Assembly (NCBI RefSeq): GCF_023498005.1
Contig: NZ_CP097290.1
Location: 83,212-147,211 of the forward strand
Direction: 5' to 3'
Source: Streptomyces durmitorensis
GTDB taxonomy: Bacteria > Actinomycetota > Actinomycetes > Streptomycetales > Streptomycetaceae
DNA length: 64,000 bases
Below, piece by piece: positions 25,927 to 35,070 of this stretch. A model generated the notes under the pieces. The model had not been told where the DNA came from. It saw only the letters and a list, made by a program, of their open reading frames with translations, and made no database searches. Position 1 is the first letter of the stretch, and each line of letters opens with the position of its first letter. The translations under genes were made by a program, and so were the position numbers.

Positions 25927-26812
25927 GGCTCTCCAGAGGTTCGGAAAAGGCGTGTTGACGGGAAAGACGGTCGGCGAGCGTGCTCAGGACGGTCTCGTCG
26001 AGCGGTGCGGTGAGGGCCTGGCCCGGCACGGTGACCACGCCGGTGTCCTGGCAGGCCACGCTGACCAGGTAGCGGCCGCCCAGGACGCGGTAGGTGGCGA
26101 AGGTCCATGTGTCGCTCTCCACCGGCCGGCCGTCGGGCGCGCACAGCAGCGCGCACCGGCCGTTGCCGGCGCTGTCGCGGCACGTCTCGCACGCGGTGAA
26201 GCCGAACTCGGTGAAGCCGAGGGGCAGTCCCTGGCCCAGCGCCTTGGAGTACGCCTCCTTCAGCGTCCACAGGCGCAGGCGCGCCGGGTGCTGCTGCGAG
26301 GGGGGCAGCAGGCCGAGCTCGGCCTGCTCGGCGGCGGTGCACACATGGCCGAGGAACCCCTCGGCGGGGGGCTGCGTGTGCGCCGGTTCGGCGTCGACGC
26401 CGATCCTGCCGGTGCGGCTGATGCCCACGGCGATCAGATCCTCGGAGTGGGTCAGGCTCATGTCGAGTTGCCCGAATCCGCGCAGGTACGGGCGGCCGCT
26501 GGGCGTATAGGCGAGATCGAGCTCGGCGGGTTCGGTACCCAGAGCGGCGGCCGCCGTGTACTTGACGGCGAGCCGGGAGGCGGCGAACCGGTAGCGGACG
26601 ACCGGGTCGGGGGTTCGCCGGTAGCGCTGCCAGTCCGGGCCGAGCATCTCGCGCAGGCCGCCCCCGGCCAGCGCGGCGTTGAGCCACTCCCCCCAGGTGG
26701 TGAGGACCGTGGCGTTGCCGGTCAGCCGTATGCTCTCGCGCACTTCGTGCCAGGGACCGCGGCTGCCGCTGGCCTTGAAGGGCGGTGCGATGTGCACCGC
26801 GTGCGCCGTCAC
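25865..26812 (-). CDS. Sfp-type 4'-phosphopantetheinyl transferase
   Basis: A 315-residue enzyme that converts apo to holo carrier proteins of the PKS and the discrete ACP. Family motifs are [23 protein letters not shown] (the Mg-binding GVDxE) and [18 protein letters not shown] (WxxKEA). GTG start, coupled by a 4-bp overlap to the upstream acyl-CoA-dehydrogenase-like gene. The frame runs 62 bp into metK, and the last roughly 25 residues (after RLSRQHAF) have no family resemblance that I see, so the true end may be earlier and disturbed by a sequencing indel. Confidence 0.9.
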   Translation of the reverse strand: MTAHAVHIAPPFKASGSRGPWHEVRESIRLTGNATVLTTWGEWLNAALAGGGLREMLGPDWQRYRRTPDPVVRYRFAASRLAVKYTAAAALGTEPAELDLAYTPSGRPYLRGFGQLDMSLTHSEDLIAVGISRTGRIGVDAEPAHTQPPAEGFLGHVCTAAEQAELGLLPPSQQHPARLRLWTLKEAYSKALGQGLPLGFTEFGFTACETCRDSAGNGRCALLCAPDGRPVESDTWTFATYRVLGGRYLVSVACQDTGVVTVPGQALTAPLDETVLSTLADRLSRQHAFSEPLESHVPSSVHLGVRDRGAPRQDR

Positions 26813-28626
26813 GGTGCCAGCTCCGTGGCGTCCAGGTCGTAGCTGAGGTGCTCGTGGCAGCGGCGTACGAGTTCGTGGTGCACCAGTTCCTCCACCCCCT
26901 GCGGCAGGGGCGGAACGGGTGCGCCGAGGCGCCGGGCGATCCGGGACAGGGCGAGCACCGGCCAGGCGGGTGCGGCGAGGAAGGGGTCGGCGCCGTCCTG
27001 GCTCTCCCACACGCCGAGGACCGCGGCGGCGGCCAGCACGAGGGCGTAGCGGTCGACGAGCGCGCACACGGCGGCCACGGGCAGCGGCCCCGCCCCCGGG
27101 CCGGGCAGCGCACGGCACCTGGCGCGCAGCGCGTGCAGTTCGGTGACCAGGCTCTGGGCGAGTTCCGCGAGGGCGGCCGTGTGGCCACCGACGCCGCGGA
27201 ACTCGGCGAACCGCGCCGCCGATCCGGACAGGGAGGCGGCCAGGAAATCCCCGCGGCCCGCTGCGGCGAGGGAAGCGAAGTCGAGGGCGGGCAGGTCGGC
27301 ACCGCCCCGGAACAGCGTCGGCTCCGGTTCCGGCTCGGTGAACCAGGAGTGCTCGGCCAGGGGCCGCAGATGGGGGGCGATCACCGCCTGGCCGTCGGCC
27401 GCGCCGGTGCGTGCGGGGCCACAGGCGGCGAGCGGCAGGGCCTGCATCAGCCTGCCGAGGGCTCCGTGGTGGGCGCTTGCCCGGTCGTGGCGACGTGCGC
27501 CGAGCACGCAGGCGAGCGCTTCGAGGTCCTCCCGCAGCAGCGCGGGGACCAGGTAGTGCACGGCGGCGGCCGGCACCTGGGCCTGGGCGGGCAGCAGACT
27601 CAGCGCACGCAGGGCGACACCGGAGAAGCTGTCGCAGGCCAGGATGTCGGCGAAGACCCCGGCCAGGCGGCGGTGCGGGCGGCCGGGCGGCACCGTGATG
27701 GCGGCCGCGCGCACGGCGGAGCGCAGTGCGGTGTCCGCGGCGGCGACCAGCAGCGCGGGCACCAGGGCGTGGCCGACCTGCTGCGTCCGCAGGGCCAGCG
27801 GCACCCCCTCGCCCACGGGTCCCAGGAACGCGTCGTGAGGTACGGCGTGATCGTGCAGTTCGAGCTCGGTCCGGGGCAGGCGGAGCCGTCCGGGGGAGGT
27901 GGCCCTGCCCGTCTCCCGGACCGCGCGTGGGGCAAGACGTTCGCCGTCCAGGAGCACGGCGGTGTGGCTGTGCGGGGAGTGGGCCGGGCCGGTGCGGGCC
28001 TGCACGACGTACAGGCGGGCACCGGTCGCGTCCGGGGCGGCTTCGGCCCGGCCCTCCAGCAGCAGGCCGCCGTCCGGGGCGGGGCGTGCGGTGATGCCGT
28101 ACGGCGTGCTGCCGTGCGGCCCGGCGCTGTCGGTCCGGCCGTGCCCGTGCGGCACCAGCCCGACCCGGCCGCCGCCCAGCAGCAGCGCGGCGGTGTCCGC
28201 GCGCCGGTCGGGGCTGCCTGCGGCCCACACCGGTCCGGCGGCCAGCACCGGGGCGGTGCCTCGTGCGGTTCCCAGGGCCACATCGCGGCGGAAGAGGGGC
28301 CTGAGCACCCTGGCGAGCAGGTCGGCCCTGGTCAACCGCCCGCCGTCCGCGACGGGTACGCATTCGGCGCTCAGCCCGAACCGCTCAAGGAGCAGGTGTG
28401 TCTGCTCGGGCGGCCGTCCCCGGGTGTCGGCGTCGAACAAGGCGGTCAGCCCGTGCGGGTTGTCGGGGGCGTAGGGATCGCCGAGGAGCATTTCGAGCCG
28501 CGCGGCACGCCGGTCGGCGTCGGCGGCGGACGGGGCGACCGGGCCCGACGGACCTGACGGACCTGACGGACGGGCAAGATCACCGGCGACGGCCAAGTCC
28601 CTTGTGGTGGCGGCTGCTACGGCCAT
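26809..28626 (-). CDS. Divergent acyl-CoA dehydrogenase/oxidase-like protein
   Basis: A 605-residue, very Ala/Arg-rich protein. Its layout resembles the acyl-CoA dehydrogenase superfamily: an N-terminal helical part, a middle beta region (GGLLLEGRAEAAPDATGARLYVVQARTG reads like the family's mid domain) and a long helical C terminus. The usual hallmarks, such as the SEPxxGSD-like FAD loop and the C-terminal QxxGGxG, are not evident, so it may be degenerate or non-catalytic. It is cotranscribed with the phosphopantetheinyl transferase (GTGA overlap). A role tied to acyl-ACP oxidation is only an inference. The ATG lies about 15 bp past a GAAGGGGGG stretch. Confidence 0.6.
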   Translation of the reverse strand: MAVAAATTRDLAVAGDLARPSGPSGPSGPVAPSAADADRRAARLEMLLGDPYAPDNPHGLTALFDADTRGRPPEQTHLLLERFGLSAECVPVADGGRLTRADLLARVLRPLFRRDVALGTARGTAPVLAAGPVWAAGSPDRRADTAALLLGGGRVGLVPHGHGRTDSAGPHGSTPYGITARPAPDGGLLLEGRAEAAPDATGARLYVVQARTGPAHSPHSHTAVLLDGERLAPRAVRETGRATSPGRLRLPRTELELHDHAVPHDAFLGPVGEGVPLALRTQQVGHALVPALLVAAADTALRSAVRAAAITVPPGRPHRRLAGVFADILACDSFSGVALRALSLLPAQAQVPAAAVHYLVPALLREDLEALACVLGARRHDRASAHHGALGRLMQALPLAACGPARTGAADGQAVIAPHLRPLAEHSWFTEPEPEPTLFRGGADLPALDFASLAAAGRGDFLAASLSGSAARFAEFRGVGGHTAALAELAQSLVTELHALRARCRALPGPGAGPLPVAAVCALVDRYALVLAAAAVLGVWESQDGADPFLAAPAWPVLALSRIARRLGAPVPPLPQGVEELVHHELVRRCHEHLSYDLDATELAP

Positions 28627-28788
28627 GGTGACGCGGATCAGCCCCCCTTCGGCTCCTGCGGGCCTGCGGCGACGAGCCGCGCGCCGGTCTGCCGCGAGCG
28701 CGCATCGGCCCGTGACGACTGTGCCGACGGTGACTCGACGACCGCTCGAACGCCGGTCGGCCTGGACTCGACGGACTCTGCGCGCAGT

Positions 28789-29562
28789 TCAGGAGCAGGG
28801 GCGCAGCACCCGGTCCTGAAGGTGGCCGGTGACCGTGTCCAGGACGGCCTCCCGGCGGTCGGCGAGGTAGAAGTGCCCTCCGGGGTGGACCTCGGCGGTG
28901 AACGGTCCCGTGGTGTGGTGTGCCCAGGAGCGCACCTGGTCGACGTCGACCCGCGGGTCGTCGGCGCCGGCGAACGCCGTGAGCGGGCAGGCGAGCGGAG
29001 GCTGCGCGCGGTACTCGTACTGCTCGATGGCGCGGTAGTCGTTGCGCAGCGCGGGCAGGAGCATGTTCCGGATGTCGGGGTCGTCGAGCAGCTCGGATCC
29101 GGCGCCGCCCATGGACTGCACCCGGGCGACGAACTCGGCGTCGGGGGCCCGGTGCCACATCTCGCCGCGCCGCTCCACGGAGGGGGCACGGCTGGCGGAG
29201 GCGAACAGTTCGACGGGGCCGCGGCCCGCGTCCTCCATCCGGCGTGCCACCTCGAAACCGACGATGGCGCCCATGCTGTGCCCGAACAACGCGTAGGGCC
29301 GGTCGGTGTACGGCATCAGGGCGTCGGCGATCTTGTCGGCGAGGGTGGCGATGTCCGCCACCAGCGGGTCGCCGTGCCGCTCGTGGCGGCCCGGGTACTG
29401 CACGGACAGGACCTCGACGCGGGGTGCGAGAGCCTGGGCCACCGGGACGTAGAAGCTGGCTGCCCCGCCGGCGTGCGGCAGGCAGACCAGACGGACGGAG
29501 GCGTCCGGGGACGGGCGATAGACGGTGAGGTACGGGCTGCGTGTACCGGGACGTGCCGTCAT
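28789..29562 (-). CDS. Type II thioesterase (second copy)
   Basis: A 257-residue TEII-family hydrolase with LVCLPHAGGAASFYVPVA at the N terminus, the nucleophile FGHSMGAIVGFE, the Asp in FAGADDPRV and the His in VHPGGHFYLA, so the triad is complete. It resembles the editing thioesterases of PKS clusters and is distinct in sequence from the copy at 23870. The ATG follows GGGGAG at 5 bp spacing; an upstream in-frame GTG would add five residues. Two TEIIs in one cluster could split duties between the PKS and the extender-unit carrier. Confidence 0.93.
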   Translation of the reverse strand: MTARPGTRSPYLTVYRPSPDASVRLVCLPHAGGAASFYVPVAQALAPRVEVLSVQYPGRHERHGDPLVADIATLADKIADALMPYTDRPYALFGHSMGAIVGFEVARRMEDAGRGPVELFASASRAPSVERRGEMWHRAPDAEFVARVQSMGGAGSELLDDPDIRNMLLPALRNDYRAIEQYEYRAQPPLACPLTAFAGADDPRVDVDQVRSWAHHTTGPFTAEVHPGGHFYLADRREAVLDTVTGHLQDRVLRPCS

Positions 29563-29702
29563 GTCTTTCTCCCCCACTTACTGGTTCGGGTCAGCCCGTA
29601 TCCAGTCACGCGGCGGTCTCGTGGCGCCGGAGCGTCCGTGGAGGGCGGCTCGAACGGCCGTCGGCCGCGCTGCGCCGCCCTCGTCCCGACCGGACGGCTG
29701 GT

Positions 29703-30950
29703 CTACTTCTCCGGGTGCTCCGCAGGCCGGCCAAGGAGCACGGGCAGGGAGCCGTATCCGTTGACGATGAAGGACGGCACGGGATCGATCTCGTCGGCCG
29801 GGACGGCGAGCTCCATCTGCGGGAACCGCTCGAAGAGCCCGGCCAGAGCGCTGGTGGCCTCCAGCCTGGCCAGCGAGGCGCCCATGCAGAAGTGAACGCC
29901 GTGCCCGAAGCCGATGTGGTCGCGGCGCCCGGGCCGCGCCAGGTCGAAGCGGGTGGCGTCCGGTCCGTGCTGTCCGGGATCGATGCCCGCCGCGGCGAAG
30001 GAGACGATGATCGGGTCCCCCTTGCGGATCAGCACTCCGTCCAGGTCGATGTCGTCCACCGCGAACCGCATGGGCGAGTAGGCAGCGGGGTTGCGGCTGC
30101 GCAGCGTCTCGCCGATGACGTCGCCCCAGTCGGCGCGCCCGGACCGCACATGGTCCAGCTGCTCGGGGTCGGCGAGCAGCGCGCCCACGGCGTTGGCGAT
30201 CAGCGTGCAGGTCGTCTCCTGACCGGCCGCGATCATCAGGTAGAGGGTGCCGAGCAGTTCCTCCTCGCTCAGCGCCCCGTCCTCGTCCCGGGCCGCGATC
30301 AGGGCTGACGTCAGGTCGTCGCCGCGCTCGTCCTGCTTCTGCCGGACCAGGACGCCCAGCATCCCGAAGACCTTCAGCTGCGCGGCGGCCATCTCCTCCG
30401 CTGCCGCCGACGTGCTGAACACCATCTCAAGGGCCGTGCACAGCGGCTGCCTGAGGTCCTGCGCGACACCGAAGAGCTCACAGATGACGCGCAGGGGCAG
30501 CAGCTTGGCGTACTGGGCGCGCAGGTCGGTCCGTTGGCCGGCCGGCAGCAGCGCCAGATCGTCGAGGAGCTCGGCCGCGATCGCCTCCACGCGGGGCCGC
30601 AGGGCCTCGGCGCGCCGCACCGTGAACGCGCTGGCGATCAGGCGGCGCAGCCGGGTGTGCTTCTCTCCGTAGGCGAAGAGCATGTTCTCGTTGGCCACCC
30701 AGGGATACAGCGGCCATGCGTCGGATATCTGCCCCTCGATGAACGCCGGCCAGTGCTGCCGGGCGTCCTTGGACACCCGCGGATCCGTGAGCAGTTGCTT
30801 GACGTACCGCTGCCGGGTGACCGCCCAGGCCCGCACCCCCCCGGGCAGCTCGACCTCGACGGCGGGGCCGGTGCGCTGCAGCATCGCGGCCTCGCCGGTC
30901 AAGTCACGCCCGAGAACGTCGAGCGCGTATGGGCAGGTAGTCGCTTCCAT
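29703..30950 (-). CDS. Cytochrome P450, avenolide Cyp17-like by context
   Basis: A 415-residue bacterial P450. Motifs: I-helix [11 protein letters not shown] (Gln replaces the usual His before Glu-Thr), K-helix GETLR (ExxR) and the heme loop [15 protein letters not shown]. The ATG follows GAGGGGG. It lies 91 bp downstream of a gamma-butyrolactone-type receptor gene and next to an acyl-CoA oxidase. That trio matches the avenolide locus of S. avermitilis (cyp17, avaR1, aco), where the P450 oxidises the hormone precursor. Alternative: a tailoring enzyme of the polyketide cluster. P450 identity is certain, the hormone role is inferred. Confidence 0.93.
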   Translation of the reverse strand: MEATTCPYALDVLGRDLTGEAAMLQRTGPAVEVELPGGVRAWAVTRQRYVKQLLTDPRVSKDARQHWPAFIEGQISDAWPLYPWVANENMLFAYGEKHTRLRRLIASAFTVRRAEALRPRVEAIAAELLDDLALLPAGQRTDLRAQYAKLLPLRVICELFGVAQDLRQPLCTALEMVFSTSAAAEEMAAAQLKVFGMLGVLVRQKQDERGDDLTSALIAARDEDGALSEEELLGTLYLMIAAGQETTCTLIANAVGALLADPEQLDHVRSGRADWGDVIGETLRSRNPAAYSPMRFAVDDIDLDGVLIRKGDPIIVSFAAAGIDPGQHGPDATRFDLARPGRRDHIGFGHGVHFCMGASLARLEATSALAGLFERFPQMELAVPADEIDPVPSFIVNGYGSLPVLLGRPAEHPEK

Positions 30951-31041
30951 TCGTGTTTCCCCCTCGTAACTGACTGTTTCGTGCCCGTCGGGCACCGGTC
31001 GAACAGCAGGAACGCGTCGTACCCCAGGCCCCCCGGGCGCA

Positions 31042-31743
31042 TCACCGCATGGCGCCCTGGGCGACCTCCGGTTCCGCGCCGGCCTGACGGAGTTTCATGG
31101 CCTCCTGGTAGACCCGCGGGCCCCGGTCCGACCCGAAGTCCAGGTGGGAGAGCACCCCGGGCGCCGCGGCGGCCGCCATCAGGTTCCGGTAGAGGTCGAT
31201 GACCCTCTCCGGCATGTCCTGACGGTCGGTCATGATGTTGGACAGCACCTGAATTCCGGTGAAAGCTCCGACCGCGAGCTTCGCGAGGCCCAGCGTGTCG
31301 ACGTGCGGCAACAGCTCGCCGTTCGTCTTCGCCTCGTCCAGCAGGGCATGGGTGTGCTCGACCCACGCCTGCATCGGAAGCCGCGCATCGAGCCCTCCCT
31401 GGGCCGCCCCCTGGTCGATGGTCAGCCGCACGCTGCCGCGGACGATGGGGTCGCCGCTCTCCCGCCTGAGCAGATAGGCAAGCAGCAGAGCCTCGTCCAG
31501 CGACTCCTGCAGCTTGAGCTCCTGCTTCGGCACCGGTGGGAGCGCATCGACCTGCACGGCCAGCACCCCGTGGGCCAGTTCCTCCTTGGAACCGAAGTGG
31601 AAGTACAGAGCACCCCTCGTCAGCCCCGACCGCTTGAGGATCTCGGCGATCGTCGCCGCCTCGTATCCGACCTCGTCGAATACTTCGGCCGCGGCTTCGA
31701 GGATCGCCCTGCGTGTCCGGATCGCCCGTTCCTGCAGTGCCAC
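31042..31743 (-). CDS. Gamma-butyrolactone/butenolide receptor, TetR family (ArpA/ScbR/AvaR1-like)
   Basis: A 233-residue hormone receptor repressor. The N-terminal HTH ([21 protein letters not shown], then [22 protein letters not shown]) is a close match to ArpA/ScbR proteins, and the C-terminal ligand domain carries [26 protein letters not shown] with the conserved Trp region [15 protein letters not shown] start after GGAGG at 7 bp; the frame extends 40 codons upstream, but that would include the operator and lacks family sequence. It probably represses itself and the divergent acyl-CoA oxidase through the palindromes at 31762 and 31892 until a butenolide hormone binds. Confidence 0.93.
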   Translation of the reverse strand: MALQERAIRTRRAILEAAAEVFDEVGYEAATIAEILKRSGLTRGALYFHFGSKEELAHGVLAVQVDALPPVPKQELKLQESLDEALLLAYLLRRESGDPIVRGSVRLTIDQGAAQGGLDARLPMQAWVEHTHALLDEAKTNGELLPHVDTLGLAKLAVGAFTGIQVLSNIMTDRQDMPERVIDLYRNLMAAAAAPGVLSHLDFGSDRGPRVYQEAMKLRQAGAEPEVAQGAMR

Positions 31744-31761
31744 CGTTCTACCTCCTGTCAG

Positions 31762-31782
31762 AAAATACCAGTCGGTATTGTT
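31762..31782. promoter_or_regulatory. ARE-like receptor operator upstream of receptor gene
   Basis: AAAATACCAGTCGGTATTGTT is an interrupted palindrome (AATACC and GGTATT) matching the form of autoregulatory elements bound by ArpA/ScbR-type receptors. It lies 19 bp upstream of the receptor start, where it would give autorepression. Confidence 0.8.
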
Positions 31783-31891
31783 CTGCCTGCAGGTTAACCC
31801 CACCACTCTCGCCCCCGTAGACGGGAAAAGCCTGGTGACCCGCGAAGAGTCCAGCTTCTGCACGGGCGGTGGCGCAAGCGACCCTCACTTT

Positions 31892-31911
31892 AAAACCGAT
31901 CAATCGGTTTT
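31892..31911. promoter_or_regulatory. Perfect 9-bp inverted repeat, second ARE-like operator
   Basis: AAAACCGAT, spacer CA, ATCGGTTTT. It lies 125 bp upstream of the acyl-CoA oxidase start and 149 bp from the receptor start, in the shared divergent region. The CCGAT/ATCGG core resembles ARE half-sites but differs from the site at 31762. Confidence 0.75.
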
Positions 31912-32036
31912 TCAAGACTTCCCCAAATGTGATGGGAACGGGAAGATGGGCCGCACCGATGGACTGATCGGTACGGGAGCCGGGGGGTTCTCCCCCGCTT
32001 CTGCCCATGGCATGACATGTCTTTACGGGGGATTTC

Positions 32037-33971
32037 ATGACCAATGCACTCCTTCCTACCCATCTTCCCTCCGGGACCGTGGTGTTCCCACTCGCTGAGG
32101 ACACCTCCCGGAGCGAGCGGAGTTCCCGGCCGCAACTGCAGCATCCGCAGCAGCCGCCCCACGTCCTCAGCGGGGAACTCACCCGGCTCCTCTTCGACGG
32201 GGAGAGCCGGACGGCCGTGCACGCCACCTGGCGCGGCCTGCTCACCGACGAAGGGTTTCACCACCGGCCGGGCCTGACGCCCGAGCAGCGCATCGCGCTC
32301 TCGTACGAGCGTCTCCGCCAGGTCAACGAAGCGATCGACTCGCCCGAGCAACTGGCCCGCGACCCCGAGCGGCTCGCCGCGCTGCACGAGTGGACCGGCG
32401 TCGTCGACGGGGGCCTGTGCACGCTGGCGAGCATCCACTACAACCTGTTCCTCGGCAGTCTGCTCGACCACGACAGCGCAGGCCGGGATCTGTCCGACTT
32501 CAGCTCCATGCGCCGCACGGGCACGTTCCTGTGCACCGAACTCGACCACGGCAACGACGCTCCGGCCCTGCAGACCACGGCCGAACTCGACCCTGAGACA
32601 GGTGAGTTCGTCCTGAACACGCCTGTCGCCGGAGCCCAGAAGTTCATGCCGAACACCAGCCTCACCGGCGGCCCCAAGACCGCCGTCGTGGCCGCGCGGC
32701 TGCTGATCGACGGCGAGGACCAGGGCGTCTACCTCTTCCTCACCCCGCTGAGCGACGACAAGGGCCACCTGCCGGGCATACGCGTGCGACGGCTGCCCGA
32801 CCGGACCGGCACCCCGGTCGACCACTGCCTCACGGAGTTCGACCAGGTCCGCCTCCCCCGCGAGGCCCTGCTCCAGGCCGACCACGGCCGCCTCGACGCG
32901 GACGGCACGTTCACCAGCACCCTGGGCAACCCGCGCAAGCGGTTCCTGCAGTCCATCGACCGTGTCACCACCGGCAAGCTCTGCATGAGCGCCGGGACCC
33001 TCGGCATGGCGCGCGCCTCCGTGGTCATCGCGGTCCGCCACGCCCACTCACGCCAGATCAGCGGACACCGAAAGGGCCTGCGCGTGCCGCTGATGGCGCA
33101 CCGCAGCCACCACGGCCGTCTGCTGCACTCCCTGGCACTGGCCTACGCCATGACCTTCCTGCACCGGTCCGTGCTGACCCGCTGGGTCGAGCACGACCCC
33201 AAGGACCGCGAGGACGCCGCGCGCCTGGTGGCCGTCGCCAAGGGCTGGATCACCTGGCAGGCCCGCGCCATCACCACCGAGTCCCGCGAACGGTGCGGCG
33301 CCCAGGGCTTCTTCCCCGTCAACGGCATGTCCGACCTGCCGCTGAACGTGGAAGGGGGCATCACGGCCGAGGGCGACAACCTGGTGATCTGGCTGAAGGC
33401 GGCCTCCGAGATGCTCTTCGAACGCCAGAGTGAGGACCGGCCCGCAGCCGACGGCGAGCTGAGCGAGAGGTCGCTGACCGACCTGTCGTTCCTGCGCGAG
33501 CTGCTGGCGAAGGTCGTGGCCGGCTGGCAGAGCCGGGCACGCAACGCCCTGCGTCAGGGGCCCAAGGGCGACCCGCTCGCCCGCTGGAACGAGGCGTCGG
33601 CACCCGCGCTGGAGATGGTCTCGGCGTACGCCTGCCTGCAGGCGACCGACGCCTTCACAGCCGCCGCGGCCCGGGCACAGGACCCCGAAGCCCGCCGGAC
33701 ACTCGAGGAGTTGTGCCGCCTGTTCCTGCTCCAGCAGCTCAGCACGCACAGCGGACTCCTGCTGGCCGACAACCACATGACGGCCGAGCACGTCCGCTCG
33801 CTGTGGTCCACGGTCAACGATCTCGTCGCCCGGCTGGCCCCGCACACCATGGCACTTGCCGATGGGTTCGACCTGCCCGCGGAGTTCCTTGCCACTGTTC
33901 CGATCGCCGACGGGGGGCGGATCGGCCACGAGCACTGCGAACAGCCCGACGCAGGAGCAGACCTGGGGTGA
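32037..33971 (+). CDS. aco: Acyl-CoA oxidase, avenolide Aco-like
   Basis: A 644-residue acyl-CoA oxidase-type flavoprotein. It has the length and layout of peroxisomal-type acyl-CoA oxidases: an N-terminal helical domain, a beta middle domain (FLCTELDHGNDAPALQTTAELD is the family's T-E-x-x-H-G-x-D stretch, and GAQKFMPNTS), and a helical C terminus with SRERCGAQGFFPVNGMSDL and VEGGITAEGDNLVIWLKA. It is divergent from the receptor gene with ARE-like sites between. In S. avermitilis the homologous Aco is needed for avenolide hormone formation by oxidising an acyl-CoA precursor. The ATG at 32037 has only a weak GGGGG ribosome site. Family certain, hormone role inferred from neighbours. Confidence 0.9.
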   Translation: MTNALLPTHLPSGTVVFPLAEDTSRSERSSRPQLQHPQQPPHVLSGELTRLLFDGESRTAVHATWRGLLTDEGFHHRPGLTPEQRIALSYERLRQVNEAIDSPEQLARDPERLAALHEWTGVVDGGLCTLASIHYNLFLGSLLDHDSAGRDLSDFSSMRRTGTFLCTELDHGNDAPALQTTAELDPETGEFVLNTPVAGAQKFMPNTSLTGGPKTAVVAARLLIDGEDQGVYLFLTPLSDDKGHLPGIRVRRLPDRTGTPVDHCLTEFDQVRLPREALLQADHGRLDADGTFTSTLGNPRKRFLQSIDRVTTGKLCMSAGTLGMARASVVIAVRHAHSRQISGHRKGLRVPLMAHRSHHGRLLHSLALAYAMTFLHRSVLTRWVEHDPKDREDAARLVAVAKGWITWQARAITTESRERCGAQGFFPVNGMSDLPLNVEGGITAEGDNLVIWLKAASEMLFERQSEDRPAADGELSERSLTDLSFLRELLAKVVAGWQSRARNALRQGPKGDPLARWNEASAPALEMVSAYACLQATDAFTAAAARAQDPEARRTLEELCRLFLLQQLSTHSGLLLADNHMTAEHVRSLWSTVNDLVARLAPHTMALADGFDLPAEFLATVPIADGGRIGHEHCEQPDAGADLG

Positions 33972-33984
33972 GAAAGCCGTCCAC

Positions 33985-34023
33985 GCGGTCCGTGGCCGGG
34001 CACACCGCCCGTCCACGGACCGC
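33985..34023. terminator. Hairpin between converging oxidase and reductase genes
   Basis: GCGGTCCGTGG (33985-33995) pairs perfectly with CCACGGACCGC (34013-34023). It sits 13 bp after the acyl-CoA oxidase stop and 21 bp before the end of the converging gene, so it probably terminates both. Confidence 0.75.
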
Positions 34024-34044
34024 CCGGTCAGCTGCGGCCGTTGC

Positions 34045-34629
34045 TCAGGGCTGGGCCTTGGCGTACGTCATGACCGTGACGCCGCTGTCGAAGACCTGGC
34101 CCGAGACGACGTCGTAACGCTGAGGTGAGTAGCCGGAGTCGAACAGCGGGATGCCCGAACCGATCACGATCGGGTTGATCTTGACGATGATCTCGTCGAT
34201 CTCGTCCCGCAGCGACGCGGCGGCCTTCCCGCCGCCGCACAGCCAGATGCCGAGCCCGTCGTCCTCTTTCTTCAGCGTCCGGACGGAATCAAGCGGATCC
34301 CCCGACAGCACCTCGACCCCGGCGCCCGGGGCGCTGTCCATGCTGTCGGAGACGACGTACTGCCGCAGGTGCTGGAAAGGGCTGGTGAAGCCGTCACGCA
34401 CACCGTGCTCGTAGGTGCCCCGGCCCATCACCACGGTGTCGAACCGCTGGTTGCCTCTCTCGGCGAGGCCGGGAACCTGCTGCCGCATCGCGGTCGGAAT
34501 GGTCTCCGGCAGCTGGTCGAGCATCCACGCTCCGTGATCCTGCCCCTCGAGGAACATGCTGTAGTCCGAGTCGGGAGAGGCGATGAAGCCGTCCAGGGTC
34601 GCGGCGACGAAGTAGGTGAGCTTGCGCAT
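34045..34629 (-). CDS. Dihydrofolate reductase/RibD C-terminal domain protein
   Basis: A 194-residue reductase-fold protein starting MRKLTYFVAATLDGFIA, the standard N terminus of the RibD_C/DHFR-like family found widely in actinobacteria. Further motifs are DTVVMGRGTYEHGV and the NADPH loop LCGGGKAAASLRDEIDEIIV with PIVIGSGIPLFDSG. Substrate unknown; such proteins are rarely true DHFRs. It stands alone between the hormone cassette and the replication genes, so nothing in the context points to a role. Confidence 0.85.
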   Translation of the reverse strand: MRKLTYFVAATLDGFIASPDSDYSMFLEGQDHGAWMLDQLPETIPTAMRQQVPGLAERGNQRFDTVVMGRGTYEHGVRDGFTSPFQHLRQYVVSDSMDSAPGAGVEVLSGDPLDSVRTLKKEDDGLGIWLCGGGKAAASLRDEIDEIIVKINPIVIGSGIPLFDSGYSPQRYDVVSGQVFDSGVTVMTYAKAQP

Positions 34630-34665
34630 AGTAACCAACCGTATCGCACGCGTAACATCCGCCTT

Positions 34666-35070
34666 TCACAACGGCAGCGTGACACCGGTGCCCCGCCGGG
34701 TCCCCGCCGCAGCCGGGCCGTCTTCGGAGCGCCGGGTCTTGCGGCCCTTCACCCGTGCGGCGAGCGTGCCGGGGTCGATCGCCTCGGCGGGAGCTCCCTT
34801 GGCGTACAGGCCCTCGGGCACGGAGTCGCGGTCGTGGGGCAGGAGCCAGAAGACGCGGCGCCGGAACGTACCCGAGGACCGGGAGGGTTTGGCCGTCGGG
34901 CCGAGCAGGGCGTAGCCGACCAAGCGGCCGTCGCGGTGGTAAGCGGGCTTCCCGCGGCGGGTCGGCAGCCGGTCCAGGCTCTGCCGTACGTAGTCGAGAC
35001 GGTCGACGTCCTCCAGCCAGACGATGTCCGTCTCGTGGCTGATCTCGTCCTCGGTGATCAGGGAGCTCAT
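34666..35070 (-). CDS. Conserved hypothetical, plasmid-core paralogue A
   Basis: A 134-residue soluble, basic protein I do not recognise. It begins MSSLITEDEISHETDIVWLEDVDRLDYVRQ and contains TRRGKPAYHRDGRLVGYALLG and RRRVFWLLPHDRD. A clear paralogue lies at 42438-42827 (same WLEDxxxLDYVRQxLD, RKGKPxY, GxxIGY and FYLLPHDR blocks). The start overlaps the helicase stop (ATGA), so it is expressed with the primase/helicase operon and may assist replication; that is inference. Confidence 0.75.
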   Translation of the reverse strand: MSSLITEDEISHETDIVWLEDVDRLDYVRQSLDRLPTRRGKPAYHRDGRLVGYALLGPTAKPSRSSGTFRRRVFWLLPHDRDSVPEGLYAKGAPAEAIDPGTLAARVKGRKTRRSEDGPAAAGTRRGTGVTLPL

